From Zonotrichia leucophrys gambelii (lineage: Eukaryota > Chordata > Aves > Passeriformes > Passerellidae): a stretch of 64,000 bases of DNA. The position numbers and the translations under genes are program-made. The notes beneath the pieces were generated by a model. It was not told the DNA's origin. It worked only from the letters and a program-made list of their open reading frames with translations, and searched no databases. Positions 1 to 11,700 of the stretch are shown here, in pieces. Positions within the stretch are counted from its first letter, which is position 1, and each line of letters begins with the position of its first letter. The stretch covers positions 1,240,001 through 1,304,000 of the forward strand of contig NC_088179.1 of the NCBI RefSeq assembly GCF_028769735.1. Direction: 5' to 3'.

Positions 1-3000
1 TCTCCCCAGTGTTGCTAGACCACAAAAAAGGACAGTGCCTGTTCTAGGAACAAATAGATGTCAGAAAAGGAGAACATTCAAAAGGAATATTTTTTTAAAT
101 TTTGCAAAGCAAAACTGATAAGTATGGCACAAAAGACACGAGATTGTAAGAGGTGCCTTAAAGACATTAAACTATGAAAGGTTCATAACAGAAATTAGAA
201 GGCTTTGAAGTTCCTATGCTTGAGGGCATTTGGAAAAGGGAGCATTAAGCCCGGACACCTAGGAGGAGTCAAGGTCTAGCTCAGACAGTGCTGGTTGCCA
301 GAAGATAGGGGATTGATTATTTCAGGTTTTAAATTCTCCATTTGCCCTGTTTCTGACACTCCTGTTCCAAACACATACTGCAGCACACTGGCAGAGGCAG
401 AATGCAGAGTTTTCTGGAGGCCTCTGTTTCTGCCCCTCTGCATTCTCTGATGGAGGAAATGGGATTAAATATTTTACACTTGAGATCCAAAAAGCTGAGC
501 TTTCCAGGCTCTTCATCCTACTTGTTTTTTACTTGCTGGCTTGTGAGTATAAATGCCATCAGACTCTTACAGCCATTCTCAAGGTGAGGATCTCCTTTGC
601 ATTGTGTTTCTCCCTGGCTGTGTTCCAGAGGGGGCCAGATTCTCTCCTGTATGCAAGAAGCAGCCTGCTCTGGGTACAAAGCTTTCAGGTTCCCCTTCTT
701 ACCACTTCTTATGCCTTCCTGACCTGAAGTGAAGCAGATTTTTTCAGAATGATAACAACTGATTCATTTAAACAAAAAGGGCCCAATTTTATAATTCTAT
801 AGCCAAACTTCTGTAGCCCAAATCTGACTTATATTTTTGCACTTCAATGTCAGACAAGACACTAAGCCTCTGAGTGAGCAGTTAGTGTGTTTGCATTTCT
901 GCCTTGACTTCTCCCCATTTCTCATACAGAGGCACTGTGTGTTTCACATGTCCTGGCCCTCAGACCATGCTGCTTTTCCTTTTTATTTTTTTCCCTCCAT
1001 TGCTATCCCCTCGGAAATCTCAAATTCAAGGTTGAAGGAGACTGGGAGCCAATTCTGCTCTCAGGGTTAAATGTGGGAATCATTGCCCTAGCTTCAAATT
1101 CATGCTGGTGCAGGGAAGATGAGAATTTAGCTTTCTGTACTGTTGTCAACAGGGGGAAAATAGAGTCCCTATAAGGCTGTATCCATGGAAACCATCCTGC
1201 TGCAGTAGTGGGTAAAGCAGCAAATCAATTTCTTCAGTTTTAAAATGAAACACATTATAGTGCATCTGGCATTTAAGAGATTATCCGTGTTGATAACGGT
1301 GGAAAAACCCTCCTCTAGCAAGTACACTGGCAAGAACATTTCTTCCCCCTGACAGAATTCTGATTTTGGGTAGAATGAGCATTGATGACAAAGTACCATG
1401 AAGACAGTGCAGTGAGACAGAGCCAAGTCCAGAAGCAACAGCATTTAATGAAGGAGAAAATCGTTTAATTTAGCATTTAGCCCAAGTATCTGGGCACATG
1501 GTGACTAAGATTCAGATGTATTAGCAGAGGCAGTGACCTGTCCCCTCTGTCTCCCTGCTCTTTGCTTCCGTGGTACCACGTGTGACAAACACAGCGTTTG
1601 TACCTTGTGGTGCATGTGTGTGATCAGGAGTGTGTGTGAGCATGGCTGCTGGGCTGTCAGATGAGATTTCAGTGCCCACTGCAGCCTGCTCTGGGTAACT
1701 GACTGTATACAGGTGTGTGTTTCAGAGCCAGAGGCATTTCCAGTGCAGATATGTGCTGGCTGTCTCTGTGCTGTATTCTTGTTACATTTCATCATGTACA
1801 GCTTGAGACACCATCCCTTTCCTATGCCATGGAGGGAGCATGGAAATAGAAGGATTTCTTACACCATGCTTCAAAAGCTACCATACACTTTTCCTGCTGT
1901 GTGCACAGAGGTTCTGCCTTTATTTTTTCACCTGTTAAGGTGTCTCTCTGACCACTTTGAGAAATAATACCCCACTTGATCAGAAAACTGCCTATACACC
2001 AATGAGACTTCATTCTGTTCTTCCTTTTTGTCAAATCCAAATATTGCAGTCTGCCTTCTCTCTGCCTATCAGACAGAGAAATTATCTGCCTGGGAGAAAC
2101 ACAACCTTATTTAAGAGAGAGGGAGTGAGGCTGAACCAGGAGGGAATAAAAAGCATTACAGGAACTGCCTAGACCAGGAGAAGCCCTTCAGTTGATGAGG
2201 ATCAGATGCACATTCCTCTGTCACTTTGCAATGCCTAGGCTCTATTTTATCTGCTTCTGAATCTCAGTTCCCTGATAACAGCAATCACATATACAATACT
2301 GTCTTCTTTTATCTACATCTGCCCCATCTATTATAGCAATTCCTGTTTGATTGACAGTTATGTATTTTTTTCTGACCTGAGGGCAAGCTTATTGCAATGC
2401 ACTCCTTTCAGGGCTATCACTGAAACACGTCCAAAATCTTCAACTGGTGCATAATGTGGCAGTTCAGCATTTGAATGAAGTGAGCACATATTGTTGGGGG
2501 CACGAGAGGTTTTGTTGCTCTGTCACATCTACCAGTTAATGGAAGATGCAGCTCAAACCCCATTAAGTGGTAGAAATGGCTCAGTGGTCTGAAATGCTGC
2601 TGTTTGCAGAGTGTTTTGTTCTACATGTGTTCAATTGCTATGACATCCAGTGTTGTCTATTTGGTCAGTTCCAGGGGTTTTAAGAGTCAGGAAAAGACCT
2701 CCCAATGCACTGCTTGAGGACTGTGCTTCCTTTCTGAAAATGAAATTTCCTGATGAAAAACATGTGGTTGAAAATCACAAATTTCTGCAGCTTGTTTTCT
2801 ATGATCCATGAATGTACAGATCTAGGAATCCTCTCTGTATTCAGGGGTTGGGCTGTGTTCACTTTTAACTGCTAGTGTTTAGATACTGAAGAATGAAAAT
2901 TACACTTCTCATTGCATTGTTTATCTGTAATTCTCACTTTCTACATAAGCCTTCCATATTCCCCTGTGAGGAAGCCTGGGGTTCCTGGTGAGCTCAGACA

Positions 3001-5148
3001 CAAGGTGTTTGCAGATTTCTCTCTAAAAGGCCAGGGAAGGGGGAAACGGAATAGGAGCTGTGACTGCCGTTTCTTTTACCATTCTTCATCACAGTCCTGT
3101 GTCTGTGCTCGTCGGGGTAGCAAAGGCCAAGAGACCAGGGGAACCCTGAACACCTTTTGGAGCAGAGAGATTGGGCTTGTTTGTTACTGTGGGTTCTGGG
3201 AGATGTTGAGATGGGCTGGCAAAACCTGGAGATTTTAATGGGTTTGATAAGGGCTTTTCCTCTGCTCTGTGACAAATGGCAAGAAAGGTGACCTTCCCAC
3301 CTCCTTCAGGTCAGACCTGGGAGCCCATGGCAGGATCAGGGGCTGCATTTGTCCTGAGGGACAGAGCAGGAGCCACCTCTGGATGTGTCACTTGTCTCCC
3401 AGCAGCTCGGTATGGCGTTTCAGAGCACTCTGTGCCTCAGCCCTCGCAGTTTGCACAGTCATGTCCAGTGTGGGAGTGTTTCCCAGGGCTGTCTGTCTCC
3501 ATGGATTCTGAGGTGACACCGTGTTTGTACACTGCCTCTCCTGCTCTACCACCCCCATGGCTGAGGGAAAGCTCCTGAGTCATCCTCACAAAGACTGAAC
3601 ATTTCCGGCAAACCTGCAGGCCATCTGTTGTGTGGGCAGGCAAGAGAATATCGGGTGGGAAAACCAGTCACACACCAGTGTTTGGATCTGTCCCCACAGC
3701 CAGCTCTCTTAAATGACATTTTAACTATTGTCTAAATGCTTTTTCTGTAAAAAAATTTAACAAATGGCAGCCTTGCTGTTAAATGATTCCTTAAAATGAA
3801 CCCAGTCCTCAAAGTCACTTTATGAATATAGAAATCCCATCCATATTCTAAAATTTCATTCATTTTACTGTTTCAGAAACCTTTATCAAAAATCAGCAGT
3901 TCCCTATTGGAAAAAAAAGCTTGAATTGCCTTTTCTCTGGGGCTCAGGTGAAAGCATGGCCTGGCCACATTCCTGCCATGGCAGGTATTATCAGTGCTGG
4001 CACGTGGTGGCACACAGCAGCTGCCACTTGATACAATGCACAGAATGTGCCCCAGGTCCAACAATGTCTCCCTGTGTTATGTCTTGTTCAGTGTAAAGTC
4101 TGTAACCACTCCTGACGGTCACACAGCTCCCTTCTCTGCTTCTATCATTCCACTCCTCAAAATTAGAATTCCTTTCCATTCCTAGCCTATATTCCTAGCA
4201 GTACCCTGTGGATTAATAATCACAGCGAAATTAAAATATCAGGCCAGTGCATACATTGATCTGTTCTCCTAACACCAAGCAGCTGTGCCTAGACCTGGTT
4301 CCATACATATACTAGCTGTAAGCACAAACCTTGCCCCATCTGTACTCAGTTTATAATTTCAGAAATATCTAAAAGAGATGAGTTCTAAGGACTATGGTGT
4401 GTCCTTGGATGGCAAGTTTTGCTAAAAATTCTGGTGACACAAGAAGGTGAGTTGCTAATCAGCAGAACCACCACAAATGCAGCATTGTTTACAACAAAAA
4501 TGGAAAAAAACCCAAGACCACTTTGTTCATTTGAGAAAGACCTAATTTACTGATGAACAGATTATAACCATACAATATGTTTGTTAAGGGTATGGAAGAC
4601 TGACAGTCTCTGGCCCTTAGCTTCATGCAGACCCCTGAAAAACATCCCTGTCTGCAATGGGAGACTTGTTAGTGGGCAAGGTCATTTGCACAGTGGCATA
4701 AATAGAAAAGCGGTGGCTGAATCTACCCAGAGTTGAAAATGGAAGGGTGTTCTTGCCTCACACAGAGAGAAACACTGTCCTTTTTTGTTTGTGCTGCTTG
4801 GGAAGCCTTTAGAGACGACCAGAGAGCAGTCACACTGCTGTGAGCAGCAAGAGCCAAAGAAATGTGTTCCCTGTATCCTTCTGTTCCATTGTGAGCTGTT
4901 CCTTAATTCTCTGCCCTGGCCCCTGTCTCTTCTTTGTGTTCCCCCACCTCCAAAGGCCTTCTCAGAGGCCAAGGCTGGGCAGAGTCCAGCCAATTTGTCA
5001 GATCTGGCAGGGCACATGACAGAGAATTTACCCAAGTTTCATACTGCTACAACAAGTTCCTCTCAAGCAGCTGGAGGCCAGAGGATTTCTCAGCTGGCAC
5101 AGAGTCAGAGCTCTGTACAGACAGTGCCTGCTCTGGCCTAAAGCCTCG

Positions 5149-5208
5149 TGTGACAGCAAACCTGAACCAGCACCATTGTGTGACAGCAAACCTGAACCAG
5201 CACCATCG
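5149..5208. repeat. 30-bp tandem duplication, two copies
   Basis: The unit begins TGTGACAGCAAACCTGAACC and is followed immediately by a nearly identical second copy ending ACCAGCACCATCG. It lies about 550 bases past the AMER3 stop codon, so it may be in the 3' UTR. The two copies differ only at the extreme end, which suggests a recent duplication. Confidence 0.85.
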
Positions 5209-5738
5209 CTGCGTGCTCCATCAGCTGTTTCTGGTTTGCAGCAAAGGTGTTTCTTACCCCTCTTACAGGGCAGATTCTGGCTCTCCCTAGGCTATGTGAG
5301 TGTGGCTGAAGGATTTTCAAATGCTTGAGGTGCAGCATAGATCCTGTAATCCCTCTCTTGAGAAGCCCTGCCTGTGGAGACTGCCTTGGATTCAGCTCTT
5401 GCTCGGCCATGGCACAGTTTGGCCAGAGACAAACTGCACCTTCTCAAGAAACATTTCATGTTAGGAAGAAGGAGGACCTTCCTTTTGGTGCACTTAGGAG
5501 CCCCAGCACAGCCCTGTGGCCTTTCCTTTGTGCTTGAGAGCACACCACAATGTGCACCTGCAGGACAGGCACATCTGCTCTGTGATTTCACACTGCAGAC
5601 CCCTGGCTCTCTCGTGTGACCCCAGCATAAGTGACAGACCCTGAATCCCTCAGCCTCCTCTGCTGTTAAGTGTCCCTCTGTGAAAAGGGAGCAGACTGAA
5701 TTGTTTCACAATTAATTTCCCCCTTCCCCCAAGCACTC

Positions 5739-5741
5739 ACC
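5739..5741 (-). promoter_or_regulatory. Consensus 5' splice donor just after the AMER3 stop
   Basis: Reading the minus strand, the stop codon TGA (5760-5758) is followed 17 bases later by AAG|GTGAGTG, a near-perfect vertebrate donor with the GT at 5740-5739. If used, it would remove an intron from the 3' UTR. The stop is too close to such a junction to trigger exon-junction nonsense-mediated decay. It may also be a chance match; no matching acceptor was identified. Confidence 0.35.
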
Positions 5742-5757
5742 TTCTCCATGCAGGGTG

Positions 5758-8700
5758 TCACTGGTGGTTCCTGGCTGTCACCGCTGCATCCCGGGCCACG
5801 GCCTCCAGGAGAGGGGACAGAGCAGTGCCTGCAGCCAGGCCATGGCAGGGGCTCTCTGCACAGTTCCAGGGCCCTGGGCTGCACTGCTTGGCCTCCTCGG
5901 GCTGCAGAGGGTCAGACAGACAGACAGCTGTGCTGTGTGAGCCCTGTGAGAAGGTACCAGCTATGCCTGGGCAGACAGGGTTAAAGAGAGGTAAAAATGT
6001 TGGTCTGCTAAGAGATGTCTCAGGGCCAGAGTCACTTGGACTGAGAGCAAAGTCCTTTAAATAGGAGAGTGCTTGATTATTCAGCTGGGCATATTCAAAA
6101 TTGATCTTGCTTTGAGTAACCTCATCCAGGATTTTTGCTCTGCTTTTCTGATCTTCAGAGCAAATCTGCTCCCCATTTTGCTTCAAATGACAAAGATTGC
6201 TAGACTGGAAACTTGTGTCATAGTTGTATTGGTTTGTGCTAGGAATACTGGGATATTCTGGAATTTGAGCAAGGCAGCTGCATTCATTCTGCAACAATAA
6301 CTTGTTTTTGTACTGAGACATCTTTTGAATGATACTGTTCATTTCATTCCCAATGTATTTATCTTCCAGGTGCTTGTTTTCATAGCTGATTTTTAATGAT
6401 GCCACCTGTGTTACACAGTGCTCTAAGAGCTGCACTATGTTAGTGCTGCTCTCTGTTGGTGTGGGGCTCATGTAGCTCTGGAAGTGATTGAGGGTTAGAG
6501 GCTGCAGTGGTTTGTCACAGGAAACAGAGAGGGAGTGATACACTGGTTTATTTCTGTCTTCCCTCTCAGGGGGATCTCGGAGCGAGGTCGCAGCAGTCTT
6601 GTAGGAGTAACATGATTCTACTTCGTGATAATCATCTAATGAAGGATTTTCAGGGCTCTGGGAGCCACTCTCTCTGTTCAGCTTTTCTGGCAGAGGGTTT
6701 TTATCCCTGGATGTCTCACATCCCAGGGAAATTGCTACCTTCTCATTCTCAGTTGAAGATGTCTGCAGATTGTCTCTGTTAGCCTGTGATTGTGGTGCAT
6801 AACTTGATGAGCTGGTGGTTTCCACAGTCCCAGGCACTGTAGATAAGTCCTTGTGGTGACTCCCTTCTCTTCCTTGGCAATCCAGATCAGATGTGTTCAG
6901 GCAGGAGTCCAGGCTGTGGTCTCTTTCAGCAAGGTTTGCTGAAGAGGCCTGGGTTGCATGTTTGCTTTCCTCCAAAGGCACACATGGGTTAAATGTTTTA
7001 GATTCACCCTTGCCTGGTGTCTCCTGCTGAGCTCCTGTGCTCCCTCTCTGCTCTGGACTGTGACTGGGCAGGATCAATGAATCACTAGATTTTTCTGGCT
7101 GTGACTGAGGACTCTGAAGAGAGTCAGGGGAGGAGATGAGTCCCGAGTGTTTTCGTAGCCAGTTTATTATGCCCATGGTCAGGGAAAGCTCAGTATCACA
7201 CAGCTTTAGCAAACATTCTTTGCCTTTCCATGTGCTGTGGAAAAAACCCTGGCTAATGATGTCCAGAGTTGGTTGGGAAGCCATGTTCTCCTCAGCTCCA
7301 ACATGAAAGCTGTAAATGGACAAAGGGATTTCAATGGCTTGCTCTGAAACACTTTCAGAGGCACACAAGTCATCATCAAGGATAGGGCTTACTTTGACTT
7401 CATTTGGGTCATAGAAGAGCTCATAAAGGGCATCTCCACTGTAGCTGTCTCTTGGAAATCTACCTGGGACACCAGGGGTCTGGGCTTCCTTCAGTTCATC
7501 ATCTTGTCCAGGAGAGAATGAGTCATAGTAGCCCTCATCACTCGTGGATGTGGATTCCTGGTTTTCACTTTTCGGTGTTTCTGTTTCTGTGGAGCTGGCT
7601 TTGGAATTGTCACCTTCTTTATCAGGTGACACCTGGGGCTCTGTGACCAGTACAGCAGCCTGACTTCTGTCCTTTTCTGCGTCAGAACCAGGGATCTTCA
7701 GTAACTTCTTTTCAAACAGAGCACTCTGATGCAGCCTTACTGATTTGTTGATGTTGTCCCAAAACTTGGCAAATTCCACTGTCTCATTCTGGCCAGGAGA
7801 GGCCAGCTGCTCCACCCCACCCTGGAAGGAGCCCATGCCAGGGCTGTCTTTGTGCTTGCTTCGCCTCAGCAGAAGGTCTTTGCTGTTCTCCAGCTCCAGG
7901 TGAGCAGAGCTCTCGTCAGCAAAGATTTCCCCACAGCCAGTGAGTGAGTCAAAGCTCTTCAGGGAGGCAACATCTTCACACAGGGCATTGCAGTAGTCGT
8001 AGGAGGAGTCAGACTGCAGCTCACTGTCTGAGCAGTCCTGTGACAAGCAATCAGCTGCACAAGCTTCTCCAGTTTTGAAAAGATACTTTGCAAGACGTCC
8101 AGACAACTCACTCTTGCAGCCTGGAGAGGACAGGTTCTTGTCCTTCTCCACCAGAAATGAGAGGCTGTCTGGTTTATTTTTTCTTATGTGAAATATATCT
8201 CTGAGCCCCTTCTTAGATCTCTTGAGGGAAATCCTCTTCCTGGGGATGGTTTTTGCAACAGCCGGTACAAAAGGCATCTGTGGCACAAAGTTCCTGTAAT
8301 CAATCATCTGACTGCTGCAGGCAGACTGGCTGGGGCTGACCACACACTCCTTCTTGCTGCTGGAGCTGGACACCCCTGAAAAGCTGATGCTATTGACAAG
8401 TCGGGCCTTGCCCTTTCCAGCAAAACCCTCCTCACAAGCCCTGCTGCTGCTGGGGCTGCAGCTCTCTGCTTTGTCTGCCTCAGCAACACACTCGTGGGTT
8501 TTACTCTTCCTTACAAGCTTGTAGGAGGAGCCAGATGATTTCTCCAGGTTGTGACCACCGGCTCCACTCCTTGCGGCTCTGGTAGAAAATCTGTAGTTCC
8601 TGTGTGTGGCCAAACATGCCAGCTGGACTTCAGCCACACTTTGGTTCCCCTCCAGAGCTGCCTTTTTGTCTTTGCCCATCTCATCTTTGCTGGTGGGAGC

Positions 8701-8772
8701 TGCTTGCACTGGTGGCACTTTCTCATGTTGCACACTGGATTTTATGAAGGTCTTACCTCTCTTGAGCTCCAT
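5758..8772 (-). CDS. AMER3: APC membrane recruitment protein 3 (AMER3/FAM123C)
   Basis: A single uninterrupted frame of 1004 codons. AMER proteins are scaffolds that bind the APC tumour suppressor and Axin/conductin; AMER3 is reported as a modulator of Wnt/beta-catenin signalling and has no enzymatic domain. Visible family features: a basic segment at residues 178-200 containing KGLRDIFHIRKN; an acidic serine-rich stretch with SLKSFDSLTGCG near 270-281; TSDEGYYDSFSPG at about 410-422; GDALYELFYDP at 446-456; and a conserved block around 513-540 (HSTWKGKE through NWLR). The C-terminal half is serine/proline-rich and low in recognisable domains. The ATG at 8772 has A at -3 and G at +4, and an in-frame stop lies 12 bases upstream within the same exon, which fixes the start. 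Human AMER3 is about 860 residues as I recall, so this protein has extra length, mainly in the C-terminal half. The assignment to AMER3 rather than AMER1/2 rests on overall resemblance and on GPR148 being next door. Confidence 0.85.
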   Translation of the reverse strand: MELKRGKTFIKSSVQHEKVPPVQAAPTSKDEMGKDKKAALEGNQSVAEVQLACLATHRNYRFSTRAARSGAGGHNLEKSSGSSYKLVRKSKTHECVAEADKAESCSPSSSRACEEGFAGKGKARLVNSISFSGVSSSSSKKECVVSPSQSACSSQMIDYRNFVPQMPFVPAVAKTIPRKRISLKRSKKGLRDIFHIRKNKPDSLSFLVEKDKNLSSPGCKSELSGRLAKYLFKTGEACAADCLSQDCSDSELQSDSSYDYCNALCEDVASLKSFDSLTGCGEIFADESSAHLELENSKDLLLRRSKHKDSPGMGSFQGGVEQLASPGQNETVEFAKFWDNINKSVRLHQSALFEKKLLKIPGSDAEKDRSQAAVLVTEPQVSPDKEGDNSKASSTETETPKSENQESTSTSDEGYYDSFSPGQDDELKEAQTPGVPGRFPRDSYSGDALYELFYDPNEVKVSPILDDDLCASESVSEQAIEIPLSIYSFHVGAEENMASQPTLDIISQGFFHSTWKGKECLLKLCDTELSLTMGIINWLRKHSGLISSPDSLQSPQSQPEKSSDSLILPSHSPEQRGSTGAQQETPGKGESKTFNPCVPLEESKHATQASSANLAERDHSLDSCLNTSDLDCQGREGSHHKDLSTVPGTVETTSSSSYAPQSQANRDNLQTSSTENEKVAISLGCETSRDKNPLPEKLNRESGSQSPENPSLDDYHEVESCYSYKTAATSLRDPPEREDRNKPVYHSLSVSCDKPLQPLTLNHFQSYMSPTPTESSTNIVQLLEHCVTQVASLKISYENKHLEDKYIGNEMNSIIQKMSQYKNKLLLQNECSCLAQIPEYPSIPSTNQYNYDTSFQSSNLCHLKQNGEQICSEDQKSRAKILDEVTQSKINFEYAQLNNQALSYLKDFALSPSDSGPETSLSRPTFLPLFNPVCPGIAGTFSQGSHSTAVCLSDPLQPEEAKQCSPGPWNCAESPCHGLAAGTALSPLLEAVARDAAVTARNHQ

Positions 8773-8795
8773 ACTGCTTCCTCACATCTGTTTCT
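8773..8795 (-). promoter_or_regulatory. AMER3: AMER3 coding-exon acceptor and leader with AUG-UGA uORF
   Basis: On the minus strand a pyrimidine-rich run ends in TTTACAG, with the AG at 8795-8794 and the exon starting at 8793. The 21-base leader before the AMER3 ATG contains ATG (8787-8785) directly followed by TGA (8784-8782), in frame with the main start. It proves the main ATG cannot be extended upstream within this exon. It also forms a minimal start-stop element. Its initiation context is weak (C at -3) while the main ATG context is strong. A 5' non-coding exon must lie further right and was not identified. Confidence 0.65.
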
Positions 8796-11700
8796 GTAAA
8801 GGAAACAGCAGAACACAACTATTGCGAGGTTGGTGGGTAGCACTGTAAATTTTGAAAGCAACTGGAGAGCAAAGGAAGGGCTATTAACTATTATAAAATT
8901 GAGCTTCTCTGCCATCAGACATTTCCATCATTGAGTCATGGTACTGCATGAGAAACAGACTGAGTGAAACTAAAGGTGTGTTGGCTGGAAGATTCAACAT
9001 GGAGAAAACAGTGCACATTATGGGTTGGTAGCTGGGGCTCACAGAACATTTTGTCTGATAGAAATAAACAGATTTGCATTGAGGATTATGACTTCAGGAT
9101 GGCTTTTAACAGGGTAAAAGTCCTGCTCTGAAGGTAGAAAAGGCATCGGTGAAAAGCAATGCCTGAGAAAGTTCAACATGCAAATGTGTGTATCAGGTAG
9201 GCAGACAAAAATCTTAAGTTGGGAAATCTCCTAAGAAAACAGATCAAACTTTCAACACACAATGCTCACTTTATATTAAAATAATCCCTTTTTGTGAATA
9301 GAAAATCCATAAACCTTGGTACTACCCTGGAAGCATGCAGAGACTGAATTACTGATTTTGCTTCCTTCTGAGCATAATATATAATTTTCTACACTGCTAC
9401 TTTTATTGTCAAAAATCAAAAATGCCATATTGAAAATCATTGTAAGTCATGAAAAAAGTGTCATCTCCAATTTACAAAGACCAGAGTGGCACACAGAGGC
9501 ATTGCCATATTGAGTCTGCATTGTGCATTGATTAGCTATTTCTAAAAATACTCTAGTATCTGTATCAATGCCAGTTCCAGGCTCTGCCTGTATAATTTAG
9601 TATTGAACCTGTTTCATATTTTCATAAATCTAATTATTCATTAATTCTTTTAGCCATGTCACTGTCCGTTTTCTGGCAGTTCTTTCGTGGAAAGATCTGA
9701 TCCCTTCCTGTCATGCATCAGCTTGAATATTAAGTCAATGGATTTCCACAAAGGTGAGTCAGGGATGAGGAAAGCACTACCTAAAATCTGTTGGACCAAT
9801 CAGATTTTTACTTGGTGGGAAACAGCACAGTAACTCCAAGTCCTGTTCTTGAAAGAACGTGCTTGGATCTCTCCCGAATGAAACCTCATTTAATGATTTA
9901 TCTTGTTTTGAATTGGTTAGACATAACTAAACAATTGGAGACACTGAACAGGAGATCTTAAATTCAGTGCCCAGCCTAGGCTTTGTACTCCTAAAATAGA
10001 ACTTAAAGCAGTCTTCAGGCTATTTTGAACTCTAACAGCTGTCAGTAGCCTCCAGAAGCTTTCCAGTCACCAGCCTTGCTGGAACAGCCACACTCTGCCC
10101 ATCCCCTCACAAGATGCAGCGCTGTGTGTTTGGGAGCACTTCGGCAGGCAAATCAGTGACAGCCCCTTCCTGCTGGAAGCTGCAAACTAACAGGTGATTA
10201 GCAATGTTTACAAATAAATGTAGGTCAGAGACAGAAGGCAGAGAACATGAGGGCAAAGTGTGAATATTTGACATGCAGTGAAACATGGTGGGTAGTGATA
10301 GATGGGCGTCTATCAGTGTGATGGAGATGCTGGCACATTCATCTGCACTTGGCACTCAACGTGAGTGTTACAGAACAGCCTTAATGAAAGCCAGTAAACA
10401 TTTTACTAGCCTACCAGGTATCTGGAGTTCACTGATGCTGCGGGAAACTTGTTTTGCATATTTAGAAATAGGTCACTGGGACACAATTACACTCCTCTTC
10501 TGAAGAGCAAGGTGTGATTGACAAGCAGTGCAGCATGCAGAACTCCAGCAGGGTTGTGAAAACAATCAGAAAAAGCTGATGCAAGACCAGTTATTAATAT
10601 CCCAGAAAGAGAGTGTCCGACACCTCAGTCCTTTGCAAGTGCAGAAACAGGTACAGTGTCCCTGTGTCCCTGCTGAGAAGCTCCTCAGAGGTCTGTGACA
10701 CTGGCAAGTGCCAGCTTTACAACAATGGGATGTGGGACTCTTTGAAGCCCTGCAGCTGTTTCTGCCCATTCTGAGCACTAAGCAAAGGTCATTTTGTAGG
10801 ATATTGCATACTTGGGAACTTTTGTGCAGATACATTAAAAAAGCTTTTAGGGATGGATTTATTTACTGTCAAGTATGAAACGTATTAAAGCTAAGAATTT
10901 AGGATGACACTGGATAATCTTTGGAATAAAGTAATGTTTGGTCTGAATTGTATCTCATTGAAAGAAACACAATAGATGACCAGTTTGATAACTGGGTCTA
11001 GAAACTTCAAGGCTTGTTCTCATGTCTTTTTTTCTATTTTAATAGATTAGATGAACAGTTTTATCTTGAAAGCCAAAATGGCCCAAGTAACATATTTACT
11101 GAAGAATATGTCTAGTATAACAATGTAAGATACACTGATGGTAGCTGATGCTGCCTTTTCAGTTTTTTCTGATGAGGAAAAGTGTTAGATGTTGTTTTGG
11201 TTTTGTGGGGATTTTGTGGTTTGGTTTGTTAGATTTGTTGGGTTTTTTAATCTGCTATACATATATATATATATAATCACCAAATTTGTATTCTAATTAT
11301 TTAATATTACTATTTATTCCCATATATTCTATTTCTAATACTCCCCCAGGATTCATGCCAGACTTAGTATCTAGTTCATTGGGTCATCCTGCTTATTCTA
11401 AGACTGTCATATCTTTGTAAAACTTCCCCATTAAAAATGCTGTTTAAAATGAACAAAAGACAGGAAGGACCTGCTCAGGCAACTCTTGGAGAGCTCCTCA
11501 GGACACACTACCAGAGTCTGCAGATTTTTTAAAACATTCACCTTAGATGCTGTTTTGTAACTTCCCATATTCTGCATTCCTCTTCATATTCATGTGATGT
11601 AAACTATCAATGAACTTCTTTCCAAAAATAGACCAGAAATATTTATGTGATGATTCTCTCATTCTATATCTATTAGTACTTTTAGCCCTTTTCATTGCAA

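Larger units (their letters stand above)
1..5757. other. Non-coding left flank, including the 3' side of AMER3
   Basis: No reading frame here resembles a known protein. The open frames are short, overlap each other on both strands and lack splice-site context. The right part, just left of the AMER3 stop codon at 5758, must hold the AMER3 3' untranslated region because that gene runs leftward. I saw no convincing AATAAA on the minus strand within about 1.5 kb of the stop, so the mRNA end is not placed. The only repeat I can delimit is the 30-bp duplication at 5149-5208. Confidence 0.6.

Noticed and set aside
5666..5884. Alternative minus frame overlapping the AMER3 C-terminus as a possible frameshifted end
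   Set aside because: The main frame runs uninterrupted to its own stop, and I know no AMER3 C-terminal sequence that the other frame matches.
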